A stretch of 64,000 nt of DNA from QHXW01 sp963752965 (GCA_963752965.1 CAVWAJ010000010.1:1-64000), one strand, 5' to 3'; numbered from the stretch's first letter, positions 52,983-62,040 are shown. Numbers and translations: made by a program. Notes: generated from the sequence alone by a model not told the origin.

Positions 52983-53500
52983 TGCGGCTATCGCCACTCG
53001 CTCGGCAGACGAGTCTGCCGGTGCATCACATGACCGTGCCGGGTGCATGGGCGACTGCGCTCCTCTGCCGATGGTAGCGGACCATGCCCAGACGGGCAAT
53101 ACTCGCGGCCAGTGATCTCCTTGGTTAGCTGCGCCCGTACGCCGCAGAGATCTTTGGACTGACGGAATAGGTGTTCTGAAGAGAAGCCCGGCAAGAGCAA
53201 TCTGGGCGACCGAAGTGAGCAGCAGAAGAGCGTCCTGCGCTCTTTTGGGAAAAGAAGCGAACTGTCCGCTCGCCAGTATGGTCAACACCGCGCAGGCGAG
53301 TGTCAGCTTTAGCGACAATGGGCGCGAGTTGCGCCCCTGCGCTTCCTGCTCATCCCCCCTTGCACGGAAAAAGGTGCTGTTCTCTGCTAACCCTCGATTG
53401 ACTGTACGAACTGGAGCGGAGCGCCGGCAATATCCCCCTTAGAGAAGGTGGCCAGTGCCAACCGTGGTTACTATGTTTAGCGGATTGTTGAAATTTTATG

Positions 53501-53557
53501 TGGTGGGCCCGACAGAACTCGAATCTGTGACCTCTACCGTGTCAAGGTAGCGCCTAC
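53501..53557 (-). pseudogene. 3' fragment of a tRNA-Val(GAC) gene
   Basis: On the minus strand the sequence ends GGGCCCACCA and contains a T-arm (ACAGA-TTCGAGT-TCTGT), the variable loop AGGTC, and an anticodon arm CTACC-TTGACAC-GGTAG with anticodon GAC. The 5' acceptor strand (GGGCCCG expected) and a pairing D-arm are missing; upstream sequence shows only a degenerate AGCTCC. Such 3' tRNA pieces are typical scars of integrase-mediated insertion or excision. It marks the left edge of the gene-poor, decayed region that follows. Confidence 0.7.
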
Positions 53558-54229
53558 CTATCACTTGGAGCTATTGATACTGAAAACAAGAAGGTTAGCG
53601 AGTTAGATTCGACGGAAGAATGTGCACTACAAGTGCATCGAAAGCCGATTGTGTGCAATTGTGTGCACCGGTACGAGCCTACGAGTCTGACGAACTGAAC
53701 GAGCAGCGACGAGCGGTCAATGCCGCGACAACTGGCGATGGTTCGTAGTTCGAAGGCTCGCCGTCCACCATTTCCGCCCGCGTCCATTATCAATAATTTG
53801 CGAACCGGCTCCGGTTCAAATCGCCCGTTGTTTCCGCCGATGTCCACCGGCTTGGTTACGGTGATGGCTACGGTCTGACATGCAGCATGCCGCGAGCCAG
53901 CAGCCATGGCGTCGCGGCACGAGAGGGGTATGGCGCAGAAACTGCCGTGGGGGCTGATTACAAGAGCACTGCAGCCTGCCTCCAAGAGCTACGAGTGGTA
54001 GATCAGAAAATACTGCGATATCGGTGAACTTTCCCCGCGTGTTCAGAAGCCGTCGGCCACGGCCGCCATCACCTGGTCCGAATTTCTCGACCAGTCCCGA
54101 TGGGGACATGCAAGCCGAAAAATCTGGCAGCGTGTCCTCTAAGGACTCGGAAGAGGTCGCGCGATTCCTCCTCCTGATGGGGTGGCGGTCATGCCGAACG
54201 GCTAGCGAGTTGTAGAATTCTATGAGCCC
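53558..54229. other. Gene-free stretch beside the tRNA fragment
   Basis: About 670 bp with no convincing coding region. Several 60-220 codon open frames exist on the minus strand but have biased composition and no recognisable motif. A repeated word GTGCAC/TGTGTGCA occurs near 53630-53670. It could be the remains of an integrated element, but no integrase motif is readable. Confidence 0.4.
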
Positions 54230-55531
54230 ATGAAACTCCTGATTGCGCTGGCAACAATTGCAGCTTTGCTCAGCCCTGCTTTCGCCCAAGAACCCGCGAA
54301 GCAGTGCATGGTGGTGATGATTAGCCTGGACGGCTTTCCCGCGTTTGCTCTGGACGATCCGAAACTTCCGACTCCCACGTTGCACCGCCTGATTCAGAAC
54401 GGAGTTAGCGCCCGGATGACCACAGTCAATCCGACCATCACCTGGCCCAATCACACCACCATGGTCACCGGCGTCCGCTCCGATCAGCACGGCCTATTGG
54501 CTAACGGAACGATCGCACGGACCGGCGGTTGGCCTCCCGTCAAGGTAGAGCCGATGTTCGAAAAGGAGAAGATGGTGCGTGCGCCCACCGTCTACGATGC
54601 TGCCTATAAGGCCGGGCTCACGACCGCGCAGGTAAACTGGGTGGCGATCAACCGGGCGCCCACCATAACGTGGGAATTCAGTGAATGGGCGTCGCCGGAG
54701 GGAACGGTGGAACGCGAAATGATTCGCAAGGGGGTGATCACTGTTTCCGATGTCGACCACTTTGCGGCGTCCAACATTTTGTTCCGTGACCAGATTTGGA
54801 CAACGGCCGCAGTCCACCTCATCCGCGAGCACAAACCTAACCTGCTGCTCTTTCATCTGCTCTCGCTGGATTCGGTTCACCACGAGTATGGGCCAGGCAG
54901 CTTGGCCGGCTTATCCGCATTCGCATTTGTGGATGGTTGCGTTGCCAGACTGATCGAAGCCGTGCATGACGCGGGAATGAGCGAGCACACAACCTTCATC
55001 ATCGTCTCCGACCACGGGTTCAAAAGATACACGAAACAAATTCGCCCTGCAGTGGCCTTAGCGGCCGCTGGTCTCGCAGGCACTGCATACGTCCTACCGG
55101 AAGGCGGATCAGCTTTTGTCTACTTCGATCAAGCGCAAGCCGCGGAACTGACCACGAAGGTGACTCGGGCGCTCGAAGGGGTGGAAGGCATCGACAAGAT
55201 AATTGACCCGGCTGATTTTGCAGAACTCGGCTTGCCGCAGCCGGAGAGGGATCAGCAAATGGGCCAACTGCTCCTCACGGCCAAAGACGGATATTCCTTC
55301 ACGGGAGCCACTGGAGGACCGGTTACGGCGGCGGTTCCACAGCAGGCCGGTAGTCATGGATACTTAGCCAGCGATTCGGACATGGACGCCATATTCATTG
55401 CGAGTGGATACGGAGTCCGCGCCGGCGTCAGGTTGGAGAAGATTGCGAATGTCGACGTCGCGCCCACGGTCGCTAAACTTCTGGGAGTTTCGCTGCCCGC
55501 CGCACTGGGGAGACCGATTCCGTTGCAGTGA
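54230..55531 (+). CDS. Exported type I phosphodiesterase / nucleotide pyrophosphatase (alkaline phosphatase superfamily)
   Basis: 433 residues with signal peptide (MKLLIALATIAALLSPAFA). The metal and nucleophile residues of the NPP family are all visible: Asp in ISLDGFP, nucleophile Thr in NPTITWPNHTTMVTG, Asp and His in DSVHHEYGP, SDHGF, and the distal His in QQAGSHGYLASD. The protein should hydrolyse phosphodiester or pyrophosphate bonds in the periplasm or outside the cell. It stands alone, with no operon partner, just downstream of the tRNA-Val remnant. Confidence 0.9.
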   Translation: MKLLIALATIAALLSPAFAQEPAKQCMVVMISLDGFPAFALDDPKLPTPTLHRLIQNGVSARMTTVNPTITWPNHTTMVTGVRSDQHGLLANGTIARTGGWPPVKVEPMFEKEKMVRAPTVYDAAYKAGLTTAQVNWVAINRAPTITWEFSEWASPEGTVEREMIRKGVITVSDVDHFAASNILFRDQIWTTAAVHLIREHKPNLLLFHLLSLDSVHHEYGPGSLAGLSAFAFVDGCVARLIEAVHDAGMSEHTTFIIVSDHGFKRYTKQIRPAVALAAAGLAGTAYVLPEGGSAFVYFDQAQAAELTTKVTRALEGVEGIDKIIDPADFAELGLPQPERDQQMGQLLLTAKDGYSFTGATGGPVTAAVPQQAGSHGYLASDSDMDAIFIASGYGVRAGVRLEKIANVDVAPTVAKLLGVSLPAALGRPIPLQ

Positions 55532-55673
55532 GGCGGGAAGAGATCGCGATCCTTCAGACTCGCGTCGCCACTCTGGTGAAGCCCAAACATCGGCCCGACA
55601 ACGCCACGAACTCTGCAACTTTCTCTAGACCGGCTCGTCTATAAGACATAATCGCAGCAGCGGAGAGATCAAC

Positions 55674-56474
55674 ATGATGAGTGCAGCATACCTGGAGAAT
55701 AGATTCGATTCGGATTTGAGTTTGAGTGCAGTCGCAGATGACGCAGCAGGTGCCGCGGCGTTCTTGGCCCGTTGCGGAGATGCTCTGCGGTTCCTAAATC
55801 GCGCGAACGTGTTCTGGCGACTTCTTCTTGGCCGCCGACTCCTGGTGATTCAGGAGGACCGGCTCTGGTCCAATATGGAGCGGTCAGTCGAAAACGAGGC
55901 TCGAGGCCCTTATCATTCGTGGGAAGACTTCATGGAGCGCGGGTTTCCCGAGATGAGCGGGTTGAGCAAGAAAGCAGGCTACGCGGCCCTGACGCTCGCC
56001 AAGTCACCAACACTGCAGAAGTTGGCAGAATCGGAACTCCGGAAATTCGAGAACCTATCGAATACTTTCGGGTTGGTGAAACTCGAGCGAAAAGGCGTGG
56101 TCATCACCCCGGAGCTGATTGCTGCTGCGCAGTCGCTCCCAGTAGAGGCGTTCCGGCAGATGATTGGCGCCGGAAAGAAGGCAACAGTAGAAGTCCTCGT
56201 CGATAGCAGTGAGGCCGCCCGCGCGCTACAAGCGACTGACGACATTTTGAAGATGGCCGATACAGGCGCGCTGCGGACGCTCCACGAAGTTTTTCAGCAC
56301 GCTATGCTCCGAGCTGGCGGGAACGCGACCGACGCCGTTGACTGCGTGATCGCGGCCTGCTGGGAGCAATGGCGGCAAGAGGAGCTACCCGAACTTGCGG
56401 CCTCTCCAGCCCTTTCAGTTTCGGGTTCGACTCATCGCTCCGCGCGCCCTTCAGACTATTTTCCGAGCAAGTAG
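55674..56474 (+). CDS. Hypothetical cytoplasmic protein, family not recognised
   Basis: 266 residues; GGAGAG lies about 8 bases before ATGATG. The protein is mostly helical and soluble (WSNMERSVENEARGPYHSWEDFMERGFPEMSGLSKKAGYAALTLAKSP), with a repeated pattern suggestive of a DNA-binding or scaffold protein and a Ser/Pro-rich tail ending SDYFPSK. SGLSKKAGYAALTLA could be a helix-turn-helix-like segment (a step followed by residues typical of mobile-element proteins), but this is speculative. Its 3' end overlaps the convergent membrane-protein gene by 19 bp. Confidence 0.65.
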   Translation: MMSAAYLENRFDSDLSLSAVADDAAGAAAFLARCGDALRFLNRANVFWRLLLGRRLLVIQEDRLWSNMERSVENEARGPYHSWEDFMERGFPEMSGLSKKAGYAALTLAKSPTLQKLAESELRKFENLSNTFGLVKLERKGVVITPELIAAAQSLPVEAFRQMIGAGKKATVEVLVDSSEAARALQATDDILKMADTGALRTLHEVFQHAMLRAGGNATDAVDCVIAACWEQWRQEELPELAASPALSVSGSTHRSARPSDYFPSK

Positions 56475-57112
56475 AGAATCACGGCCAACAATACCCCACA
56501 TGACAGCAGGACGCTCTTAAGATCCAGCGAGAACGGCGAAAGTTCCAGTTTCTGCCAGTGCGCCGGAATGTTGGCGGCTTGGGGCCGGTCGGTGACAGGC
56601 GGGAATATCAGCCGAAGAGTCGCGACGAGGAGGAAGCTCAGTGCGCTCCCCCAAGCGAAGACTGGGAGCGGGAGCGCCCAGCGCTTAAGCATAGACTGCA
56701 CGATAGAGGCGAACGCGAATCCGAGGGTCGGAGCAGCGATCGGCTTGAGCGGCCACCGTTTCTGGGGATTGCTATAAGCATCGCCAAGGATCGTTGCCAC
56801 CAGACAGATCGCTGTAGGAATCGCGAGATGCGCGAAGCCGCGCTGGTCCGAAAGCAGCGCGCGATCGAGCGACCACGCTGCTATCACAAACGCTGTAAAC
56901 ATCGAGAGCGCCTCCATCAGTGCTACTACGGCGTCTGTGGTGCGGCAAATTCGGCTGTAGATTACGCATGGGATCACGTACGCGGCTTCGAGGAGATATG
57001 GCGCCCAGCGCTGGTGCCGTTCGCGCATATCGCCAAGCACTTCTTCGCGGCAAGCAGGAGGGACCAGCCATCTCGCGATGGCCTCGCTTATTTTGGACGG
57101 ACCGGACTCCAT
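56456..57112 (-). CDS. Membrane protein with permease-prefix-like N-terminus, PadR-associated
   Basis: 218 residues. The N-terminus (AIARWLVPPACREEVLGDMRERHQRWAPYLLEAAYVIPCVIYSRI) is a motif that often accompanies ADOP permeases and PadR regulators in Acidobacteria. It is followed by five to six TM helices (AFVIAAWSL, HLAIPTAICLVATIL, LPVFAWGSALSFLLVATL, VLLSCGVLLAVILYLLG). The start overlaps the 3' end of padR by 25 bp, so the genes are translationally coupled and the regulator probably controls this gene. Function unknown. Confidence 0.75.
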   Translation of the reverse strand: MESGPSKISEAIARWLVPPACREEVLGDMRERHQRWAPYLLEAAYVIPCVIYSRICRTTDAVVALMEALSMFTAFVIAAWSLDRALLSDQRGFAHLAIPTAICLVATILGDAYSNPQKRWPLKPIAAPTLGFAFASIVQSMLKRWALPLPVFAWGSALSFLLVATLRLIFPPVTDRPQAANIPAHWQKLELSPFSLDLKSVLLSCGVLLAVILYLLGK

Positions 57113-57465
57113 TTCGGACGCCTCCTCACTCCTTCAGCGAGATCTCCCCAGATTTCGGTAACCGCGTCCCAGACTCGCTTGGCAGTAGCGGCGGACTCCT
57201 CAAGCGCTCGCTCGCCCAGGGCTTCCAGCCGATAGAAACGTTTGGAACGGCCACCTCGTTCGGGCGTGGGATCGGAGAGCCAGGAAGAAATGAGGCCCTT
57301 GTCTTCGAGACGGTCGAGCGTCACATAGACAGCACCGAGTGAGATGTTCTTCGGCGCGGCGAGCTGGACTGCTTTTTCGTGAATGGTGACGCCATAGGCC
57401 TCATCGCGCAAACTCAGGATGGCGGTGAGGATGAGCTGTTCAAACTGGCCGACGGATTCGGGCAT
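57088..57465 (-). CDS. PadR-family transcriptional regulator
   Basis: 125 residues with the PadR winged-helix: QFEQLILTAILSLRDEAYGVTIHEKAVQLAAPKNISLGAVYVTLDRLEDKGLISSW, wing GGRSKRFYRLEALGERAL, and a short C-terminal helix. This subgroup in Acidobacteria is normally linked to ADOP permeases or their small membrane partners, which matches the overlapping downstream gene. Autoregulation is usual for the family. Ligand unknown. Confidence 0.92.
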   Translation of the reverse strand: MPESVGQFEQLILTAILSLRDEAYGVTIHEKAVQLAAPKNISLGAVYVTLDRLEDKGLISSWLSDPTPERGGRSKRFYRLEALGERALEESAATAKRVWDAVTEIWGDLAEGVRRRPKWSPVRPK

Positions 57466-57861
57466 ATTTCACTAACAATGTATGACAAATCTGCCCTGCC
57501 GTCAATCCTCCCGTCATGGACGTTGCAGAACTTCGGAGTTGCGATTTCTGATCCGGTGGCTTTGAGTGAGCGTCCGGCCCCCATTTGTACGTTCTCGTGT
57601 CCACACTTCTGCGGAACGCAACGGTTCACTGGTGCCGCTGGCGGACACAAACGGCGATCTAGAAACTTGCCCTTGCGGCGCGACCGTTTGGCGACGGGTT
57701 TGATCGATTGCACGGTGCAGGTCCTCTTCGTGGCCGTGGTTGTGAAAGAATGCGTCGCCGTCCAGAGTCGCGCCGGAATTGAACGGCGTTAACGCACATC
57801 GGACGCTACTCCGTCGCGAGCTGTGCCCTTTGCCATCCGCGGTGGAGCATTTGCTCCACGC
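57466..57861. other. Intergenic stretch with a perfect hairpin, no confident gene
   Basis: About 400 bp upstream of padR. No open frame shows family features. At 57842-57859 an 8-bp stem GTGGAGCA/TGCTCCAC with a 2-base spacer forms a near-continuous palindrome. It lacks a T-run, so it may be a terminator, an operator or a remnant of an element. Confidence 0.4.
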
Positions 57862-58068
57862 TCATACCTGAGACGTCCTCATGCTGCCGCGCACCGGCGT
57901 CGGCGTTGCGCGCCGCCCATCTGGCACGTTAGACTCTGCTAGGCGCCGCCGCTCTGCCTCAATCCTCTCGTGCAAGCGCCGCAAGAATTCCGTTTCCACG
58001 GGAGGGCAGAACCGATCCTCAAACCTTTGCAGTCTTCTGATGATCGTCTTCAGACCAATCCAACCCAC
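57862..58068 (-). CDS. Small basic helical hypothetical protein
   Basis: 68 residues: MGWIGLKTIIRRLQRFEDRF followed by CPPVETEFLRRLHERIEAERRRLAES and a Pro/Thr tail. The KTIxRRLxRxEDRF...PPVETEFxRRLxxRIEAxRRR pattern is amphipathic, probably coiled coil. I have an impression of similar small proteins in related genomes but cannot name a family. It lies among degraded genes, so it may itself be a fragment. Confidence 0.45.
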   Translation of the reverse strand: MGWIGLKTIIRRLQRFEDRFCPPVETEFLRRLHERIEAERRRLAESNVPDGRRATPTPVRGSMRTSQV

Positions 58069-58153
58069 ACTTGAGGGCGACGGCTGGAGCCGGTTTTGTT
58101 AATCCGCGACTCCCCCCGGAACATTCCTGCGCCTGCGGCGTCCAAGAGGGATC

Positions 58154-58689
58154 ATGCGACGCATGTGGATGGTTTTATGTCTCTGTTTCGTGGTTCCGGC
58201 TTTCTCCACCGACACCGCACCGAAAGCTGCTCATAAGCAGAGTTCCCTCAAGGCAGGATTCTGCGGATCTGGTGCGATCTTTCGCCCGAAACATTGGCGC
58301 GCACCAATCTCGGCGCCCTCCGCGAAGGCTCGCTCGTGAATCTGGAGCGCCCAGCCGCCGTGGGCGACCGGCTGAGTGGCCACATCGTGCAAGGCCACGT
58401 CGACGGCACAGGCGAGTTCGTCTCGCTGGACCCGCTCGCCGACGGCAATTGGTGGCTCAAAGTCCGGATACCGGCCGATCTCGACCGCTACGTAATCCAC
58501 AAGGGATCGATCACCCTGGATGGCGTCAGCTGGACCGTAGCTTCTCTTGAATGAGATGTAGCCGGTGTGGCCATCATCCCGCACACGTACGCCAGTACCG
58601 TCATGCGTAGCTACGGATCAGGAATGGCGATTAACGTAGAGGTCGACCTGATCGGCAAATATGTGGAAAAGCTAATGGTGCCGCGATAG
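58154..58689 (+). pseudogene. ribE: Riboflavin synthase alpha-chain pseudogene fused to a foreign signal-peptide start
   Basis: From about 58237 to 58689 one frame encodes the middle and end part of a lumazine-binding riboflavin synthase: DLSPETLARTNLGALREGSLVNLERP, GDRLSGHIVQGHVDGTGEF, HKGSITLDGVSWTVASLE, then an in-frame TGA at 58552-58554, then IIPHTYASTVMRS and DLIGKYVEKLMVPR to TAG at 58687. About the first 45 residues of the enzyme are missing. Upstream, ATG 58154 in another frame encodes a good signal peptide (MRRMWMVLCLCFVVPAFS) that runs into the fragment. The locus is therefore a chimeric, truncated, stop-containing pseudogene. Confidence 0.82.
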
Positions 58690-58754
58690 AAATTTGGTAT
58701 CCCAACGGGAGCGTCCCGCGTCCTATAGTTAGAAGGTCGTCCCAGGAGTTTCTT

Positions 58755-59660
58755 ATGCGCTCGTTGCCGATTGCACTGATATCGCTGGTTTTGGCCGTCG
58801 GCACCTGTTTTGCCCAGAGGGGCGGTGGTGGACACGGCGGTGGTGGCGGCGGCCACGCTGTAGGCGGAGGTGGGGGTGGTTTCCGCGGCGGCGCTGTCGG
58901 TGGTGGTGGCTATCGGGGTGGCGCGGTAGGTGGATATCGTGGCGGCTACGGTGGCTACGGATATCGCGGCGGCTATGGATATGGGGGCTACGGTTACGGC
59001 CGAGGCTACGGCTGGGGCGGCGTCGGATTCGGATTTGGATTCGGTTATCCCTACTACGGCGGCTATTACGGCTATCCGTACGCTTATGGATATCCATATT
59101 ACGGCGGTTATTATTCGGATCCCTACTACGCCGATCCCTATGCGTATGGCCCGGATCCCTACAGCTATCCTCCTCCGCAGCAGTATCAGTACGGACCGCC
59201 TCCGCAGCAACAGCAACAGTACGGGCCTCAATATGGTCCACAATATGGCCCGCAGCCCTATCAGCGCCAGGGCTATCCGCCACAGCAGCAGTATCAGTAC
59301 GGACCGCCTCCGCAGCAACAGCAACAGTACGGGCCTCAATATGGTCCACAATATGGCCCGCAGCCCTATCAGCGCCAGGGCTATCCGCCACAGCAGCAGT
59401 ATCAGTACGGACCGCCTCCGCAGCAACCGCAACAGTACGGGCCTCAATATGGTCCACAGTATGGCCCGCGGCCCTATCAGCGCCAGGGCTATCCGCCACA
59501 GCAACAGAACGGCTATCCGCCGCCTCCGCCGCCGAATGGGCCACAACAAAACTCCGCACCGCCACCGGCGCCGAACAATCCTCCCGGGCCTGCGCCGCAG
59601 GCCAACAACTACCAGTCCGACGGGCAATGGCATCGCTTTGGCGATTCCAGTTCTCAGTAG
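58755..59660 (+). CDS. Secreted Gly/Tyr/Pro/Gln-rich low-complexity repeat protein
   Basis: 301 residues with an AGGAG site and signal peptide (MRSLPIALISLVLAVGTCFAQ). The mature part has a Gly-rich block (GGGGHGGGGGGH, residues about 22-60), a Gly/Tyr block (GGYGYGRGYGWGG, YPYYGGYYGYPYAYGYPYY, to about 125) and three 36-residue repeats of the form YQYGPPPQQQQQYGPQYGPQ (about 144-251), then a Pro-rich tail. No enzymatic motif. The composition is that of disordered, possibly adhesive or phase-separating structural proteins. A complementary-strand frame of 353 codons is a compositional shadow. Confidence 0.8.
   Translation: MRSLPIALISLVLAVGTCFAQRGGGGHGGGGGGHAVGGGGGGFRGGAVGGGGYRGGAVGGYRGGYGGYGYRGGYGYGGYGYGRGYGWGGVGFGFGFGYPYYGGYYGYPYAYGYPYYGGYYSDPYYADPYAYGPDPYSYPPPQQYQYGPPPQQQQQYGPQYGPQYGPQPYQRQGYPPQQQYQYGPPPQQQQQYGPQYGPQYGPQPYQRQGYPPQQQYQYGPPPQQPQQYGPQYGPQYGPRPYQRQGYPPQQQNGYPPPPPPNGPQQNSAPPPAPNNPPGPAPQANNYQSDGQWHRFGDSSSQ
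59184..59507 (+). repeat. Three 108-bp tandem repeats in the Gly/Tyr-rich gene
   Basis: Copies start at 59184, 59292 and 59400. The first two appear identical; the third has about four substitutions. The unit is 36 codons, so the frame is kept. Near-identity at the DNA level points to recent duplication. Confidence 0.93.
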
Positions 59661-59679
59661 CGCCAAATCCATTTGCAGT

Positions 59680-60423
59680 AGTTCGGAAATCGATCGTGAA
59701 TGAAATGTTTGCGAAGACGTTTTTCAACGGGCAGAATCCCGTGGGGCGGGCCTTTCGCCAGGAAGGAGGCGTGGGAAGGCCGGACGACTTCTACCAGATC
59801 GTTGGGCCTGGTGCGGAACTCGAAGTACTACGAATTGCGCGAAGACTTCCGTCCCATAGCCTTTCTGCCTTCGGCGCAGGATGACAATCCGCAACCGTCA
59901 GGGAGTTTTGTACTCCGTACCAACAAACCACTCGGCGAGTTCTACAAGGCGGCGACAGCGTCGGTGGCCCAAGTACAGCCTGGAGCCGCTGTTGACTTCA
60001 CTGTGTTGACCACGCAGCTCAAGGAATCGCTGATGCGCGATCGCTTGATGGCAGCTCTTGCTGGAGCTTTTGGGCTGCTGGCGGGATCGCTGGCGGTTCT
60101 GGGCCTGTATGGCGTGATCGCATATATGGTGGCGCGCCGCCGAAACGAGATTGGAGTGCGAATTGCGTTGGGCGCAACCCGCGGACGGATCATTGGATTG
60201 ATCTTGCAGGAGGCAGCTCTGCTGCTGGCGAATCGGTCTTGTCGTAGGAACTGCACTGGCCGTGTGGGCGGGCCAAGCAGCCGCGGCGCTGCTCTATGGT
60301 TTGACGCCGCGAGACCCGCTAACGTTGGGCGGGGCCATCGCGTTGTAGGCGTTGTGCGCCAGCTATGGCCCTGCGTGGCGAGCGTCCCGTATGGAGCCAA
60401 TGGCGGCGCTGCGTGATGAATGA
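59680..60423 (+). pseudogene. Decayed ADOP permease, C-terminal remnant
   Basis: Three frames together encode the last 240 or so residues of an FtsX/MacB permease: IVNEMFAKTFFNGQNPVGRAF in the first, YYELREDFRPIAF through LYGVIAYMVARRRNEIGVRIALGATRG in the second, and GLTPRDPLTLGGAIAL followed by ASYGPAWRASRMEPMAALRDE in the third. Frameshifts lie near 59806 and 60230 and an in-frame TAG at 60346-60348. The N-terminal 570 or so residues are absent. The remnant begins about 20 bp after the stop of the Gly/Tyr-rich gene. It is not functional. Confidence 0.85.
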
Positions 60424-60504
60424 AGTGGCGCCTAAAACGCAGAACTGACTGACGCCGTTCAACTCCTCAGATACGGCGATCGAGGAAGTGTGCCAGACAA
60501 TACC

Positions 60505-61713
60505 TTACTGAATCCCCACGTCGAACTCATAAAACCCTTGATTGTTCTGGAACCCCACGGCGCCGCGTCCATTCACTGAAAACCAGGTGCGACCTGCGCG
60601 CGTTTTCGTGATCAAAGCCCCGGCCGGCTGCTCTTCCGCTAGAAATCCTACGGCTGACGGTCCGCCATTTCCAGATGGGCCGCCGCATCCGTCCGGGCCT
60701 CGCGCGGTGAAGTCCCAACAAACGATGCCGTGAGCGTTTGTCACCACGACCGCCTTATCCGGCGAGTTAGGAATACTGGCACCCCATTCCAAATTGCCGG
60801 GCAGAATGATGTGGTACCCCGCTTCACTATGCTCGACGACCGCACTCTCAGGCGTACAGAGATTGCGATCTGGCAAACATGCCGACATCGAAAACGTAAT
60901 GTCGGAAGACACCACTGACATGCTAGAGGAAACGTCCGTCCCCGTGAAAGACCAGTTGAGGATGTCGTGGTTCTCGTACCCTCCACCGGTCGAAGCGGTG
61001 AATCCGACCCAGGCTTCGCCGTGCGTATCGGCCACGATCGAAAGATCTACAACCGATTCCAGAACGGGAGCGGAAGAGTCATCTAAAAAGACCGAGAGAA
61101 CCGGCGGCTGAAATACTATGCGGGCGGTGTGCACATTTCGGTCCTTCAACTGAACCGACAAGTTCGGTGTGAACGCCAGGCGCGGTGCCGGCCAGCGCAC
61201 TTCGCTGGGTTTGCCGTACGTACAGAGTGCGACGTAGTTGGCAGAAGGGTCTCCTTCTTCCTTATTCCTATATGTATCGAAGAAGACCGCAATGCTCCAT
61301 GGGATGGCTGTTTCCTTGTGGTGGTAGTCTGGGTCGGTCACCGCAAAGCCCCCAGCAGAGCCACGTCCTCCCAATGCTTCCGGCCCCGCATTCTGTAAGA
61401 CGAAAGCGAACCCATCGGCGCCGTGTCCGAGCCCGCCCTGATGCGTCAATTGGAATTGGAACGTGGTCTCAAAACCGGATCCCACAGGCTGCTTGTCGCG
61501 AAACCAAGCAGCGCCGGATCGATCGCCCTTAGCTCGCGTGAGGCGTAACGTCTTGCCAACCACTCCGGCATCACCAATCAAGGTGAGCTCCGGGATGGAA
61601 GCGAAATCATCGAAATGAATCGTAGCCGCATCAGCCGCGATCCCGACGCAAAGAAACGTACCAGGTGCCAGCCCCACAACCAGCGATGCCGACCACAGTC
61701 TTCCGAGTCGCAT
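60505..61713 (-). CDS. Exported L-type (legume-like) lectin domain protein
   Basis: 402 residues from ATG 61713 (MRLGRLWSASLVVGLAPGTFLCVGIAADA, a signal peptide); an open frame extends upstream to 61842 but lacks supporting features. Residues about 30-275 match an L-type lectin sandwich: GFETTFQFQLTHQGGLGHGADGFAFVLQN, IAVFFDTYRN (the metal/carbohydrate-binding Asp/Asn region), HTARIVFQPPVLSVFLDD and EAWVGFTASTGGGYENHDILNWSFT. The C-terminal 125 residues form a separate Cys-containing beta domain. It probably binds glycans outside the cell. No operon partner. Confidence 0.82.
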   Translation of the reverse strand: MRLGRLWSASLVVGLAPGTFLCVGIAADAATIHFDDFASIPELTLIGDAGVVGKTLRLTRAKGDRSGAAWFRDKQPVGSGFETTFQFQLTHQGGLGHGADGFAFVLQNAGPEALGGRGSAGGFAVTDPDYHHKETAIPWSIAVFFDTYRNKEEGDPSANYVALCTYGKPSEVRWPAPRLAFTPNLSVQLKDRNVHTARIVFQPPVLSVFLDDSSAPVLESVVDLSIVADTHGEAWVGFTASTGGGYENHDILNWSFTGTDVSSSMSVVSSDITFSMSACLPDRNLCTPESAVVEHSEAGYHIILPGNLEWGASIPNSPDKAVVVTNAHGIVCWDFTARGPDGCGGPSGNGGPSAVGFLAEEQPAGALITKTRAGRTWFSVNGRGAVGFQNNQGFYEFDVGIQ

Positions 61714-62040
61714 ATCTACTATACGCACCTGTGGGACTACGAGAACGCAGAAATCCCCCGAGTGAGTTGTGCGCGTGGGGGCGCATCGTAATTGCTCAGG
61801 TGTGAACGAGGCCGGGAGGTGGCTCGCGGCCGTCATGATCAAGGTGCGGCATCCGGACGGTGGGGATTCTAGAAATTCATTCGCTGCGCAGAGTCCTGAC
61901 TGGATCCAGGACTAAGTTGTTCTACCGTGCCTGAGCTCTCTGATCAGAACTGGCCTATCCATAAAGAGTATCGGTTTGTGATGAACCCTCGGAGAGCCGA
62001 GGACCGCAATTTGCTCAGGGTCCGCCGCCACGCCATTTGG
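61714..62040. other. Intergenic stretch with one inverted repeat
   Basis: About 330 bp without a convincing gene. At 61892-61913 AGTCCTG and CAGGACT form a 7-bp stem around an 8-base loop. No T-run follows on either strand, so a terminator role is unproven. Confidence 0.35.

Noticed and set aside
53816..54490. 224-codon minus-strand frame beside the tRNA fragment, considered as an integrase remnant
   Set aside because: No tyrosine-recombinase motif, and half of it is antisense to the phosphodiesterase gene.
59184..59507. Regular repeats considered as a CRISPR array
   Set aside because: The 108-bp units are contiguous, in frame and without spacers; they are codon repeats in a gene.
58611..59672. 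353-codon minus-strand Arg/Leu/Ile repeat frame
   Set aside because: It is the complement of the Gly/Tyr/Pro-rich gene, which has a signal peptide and ribosome-binding site on the plus strand.
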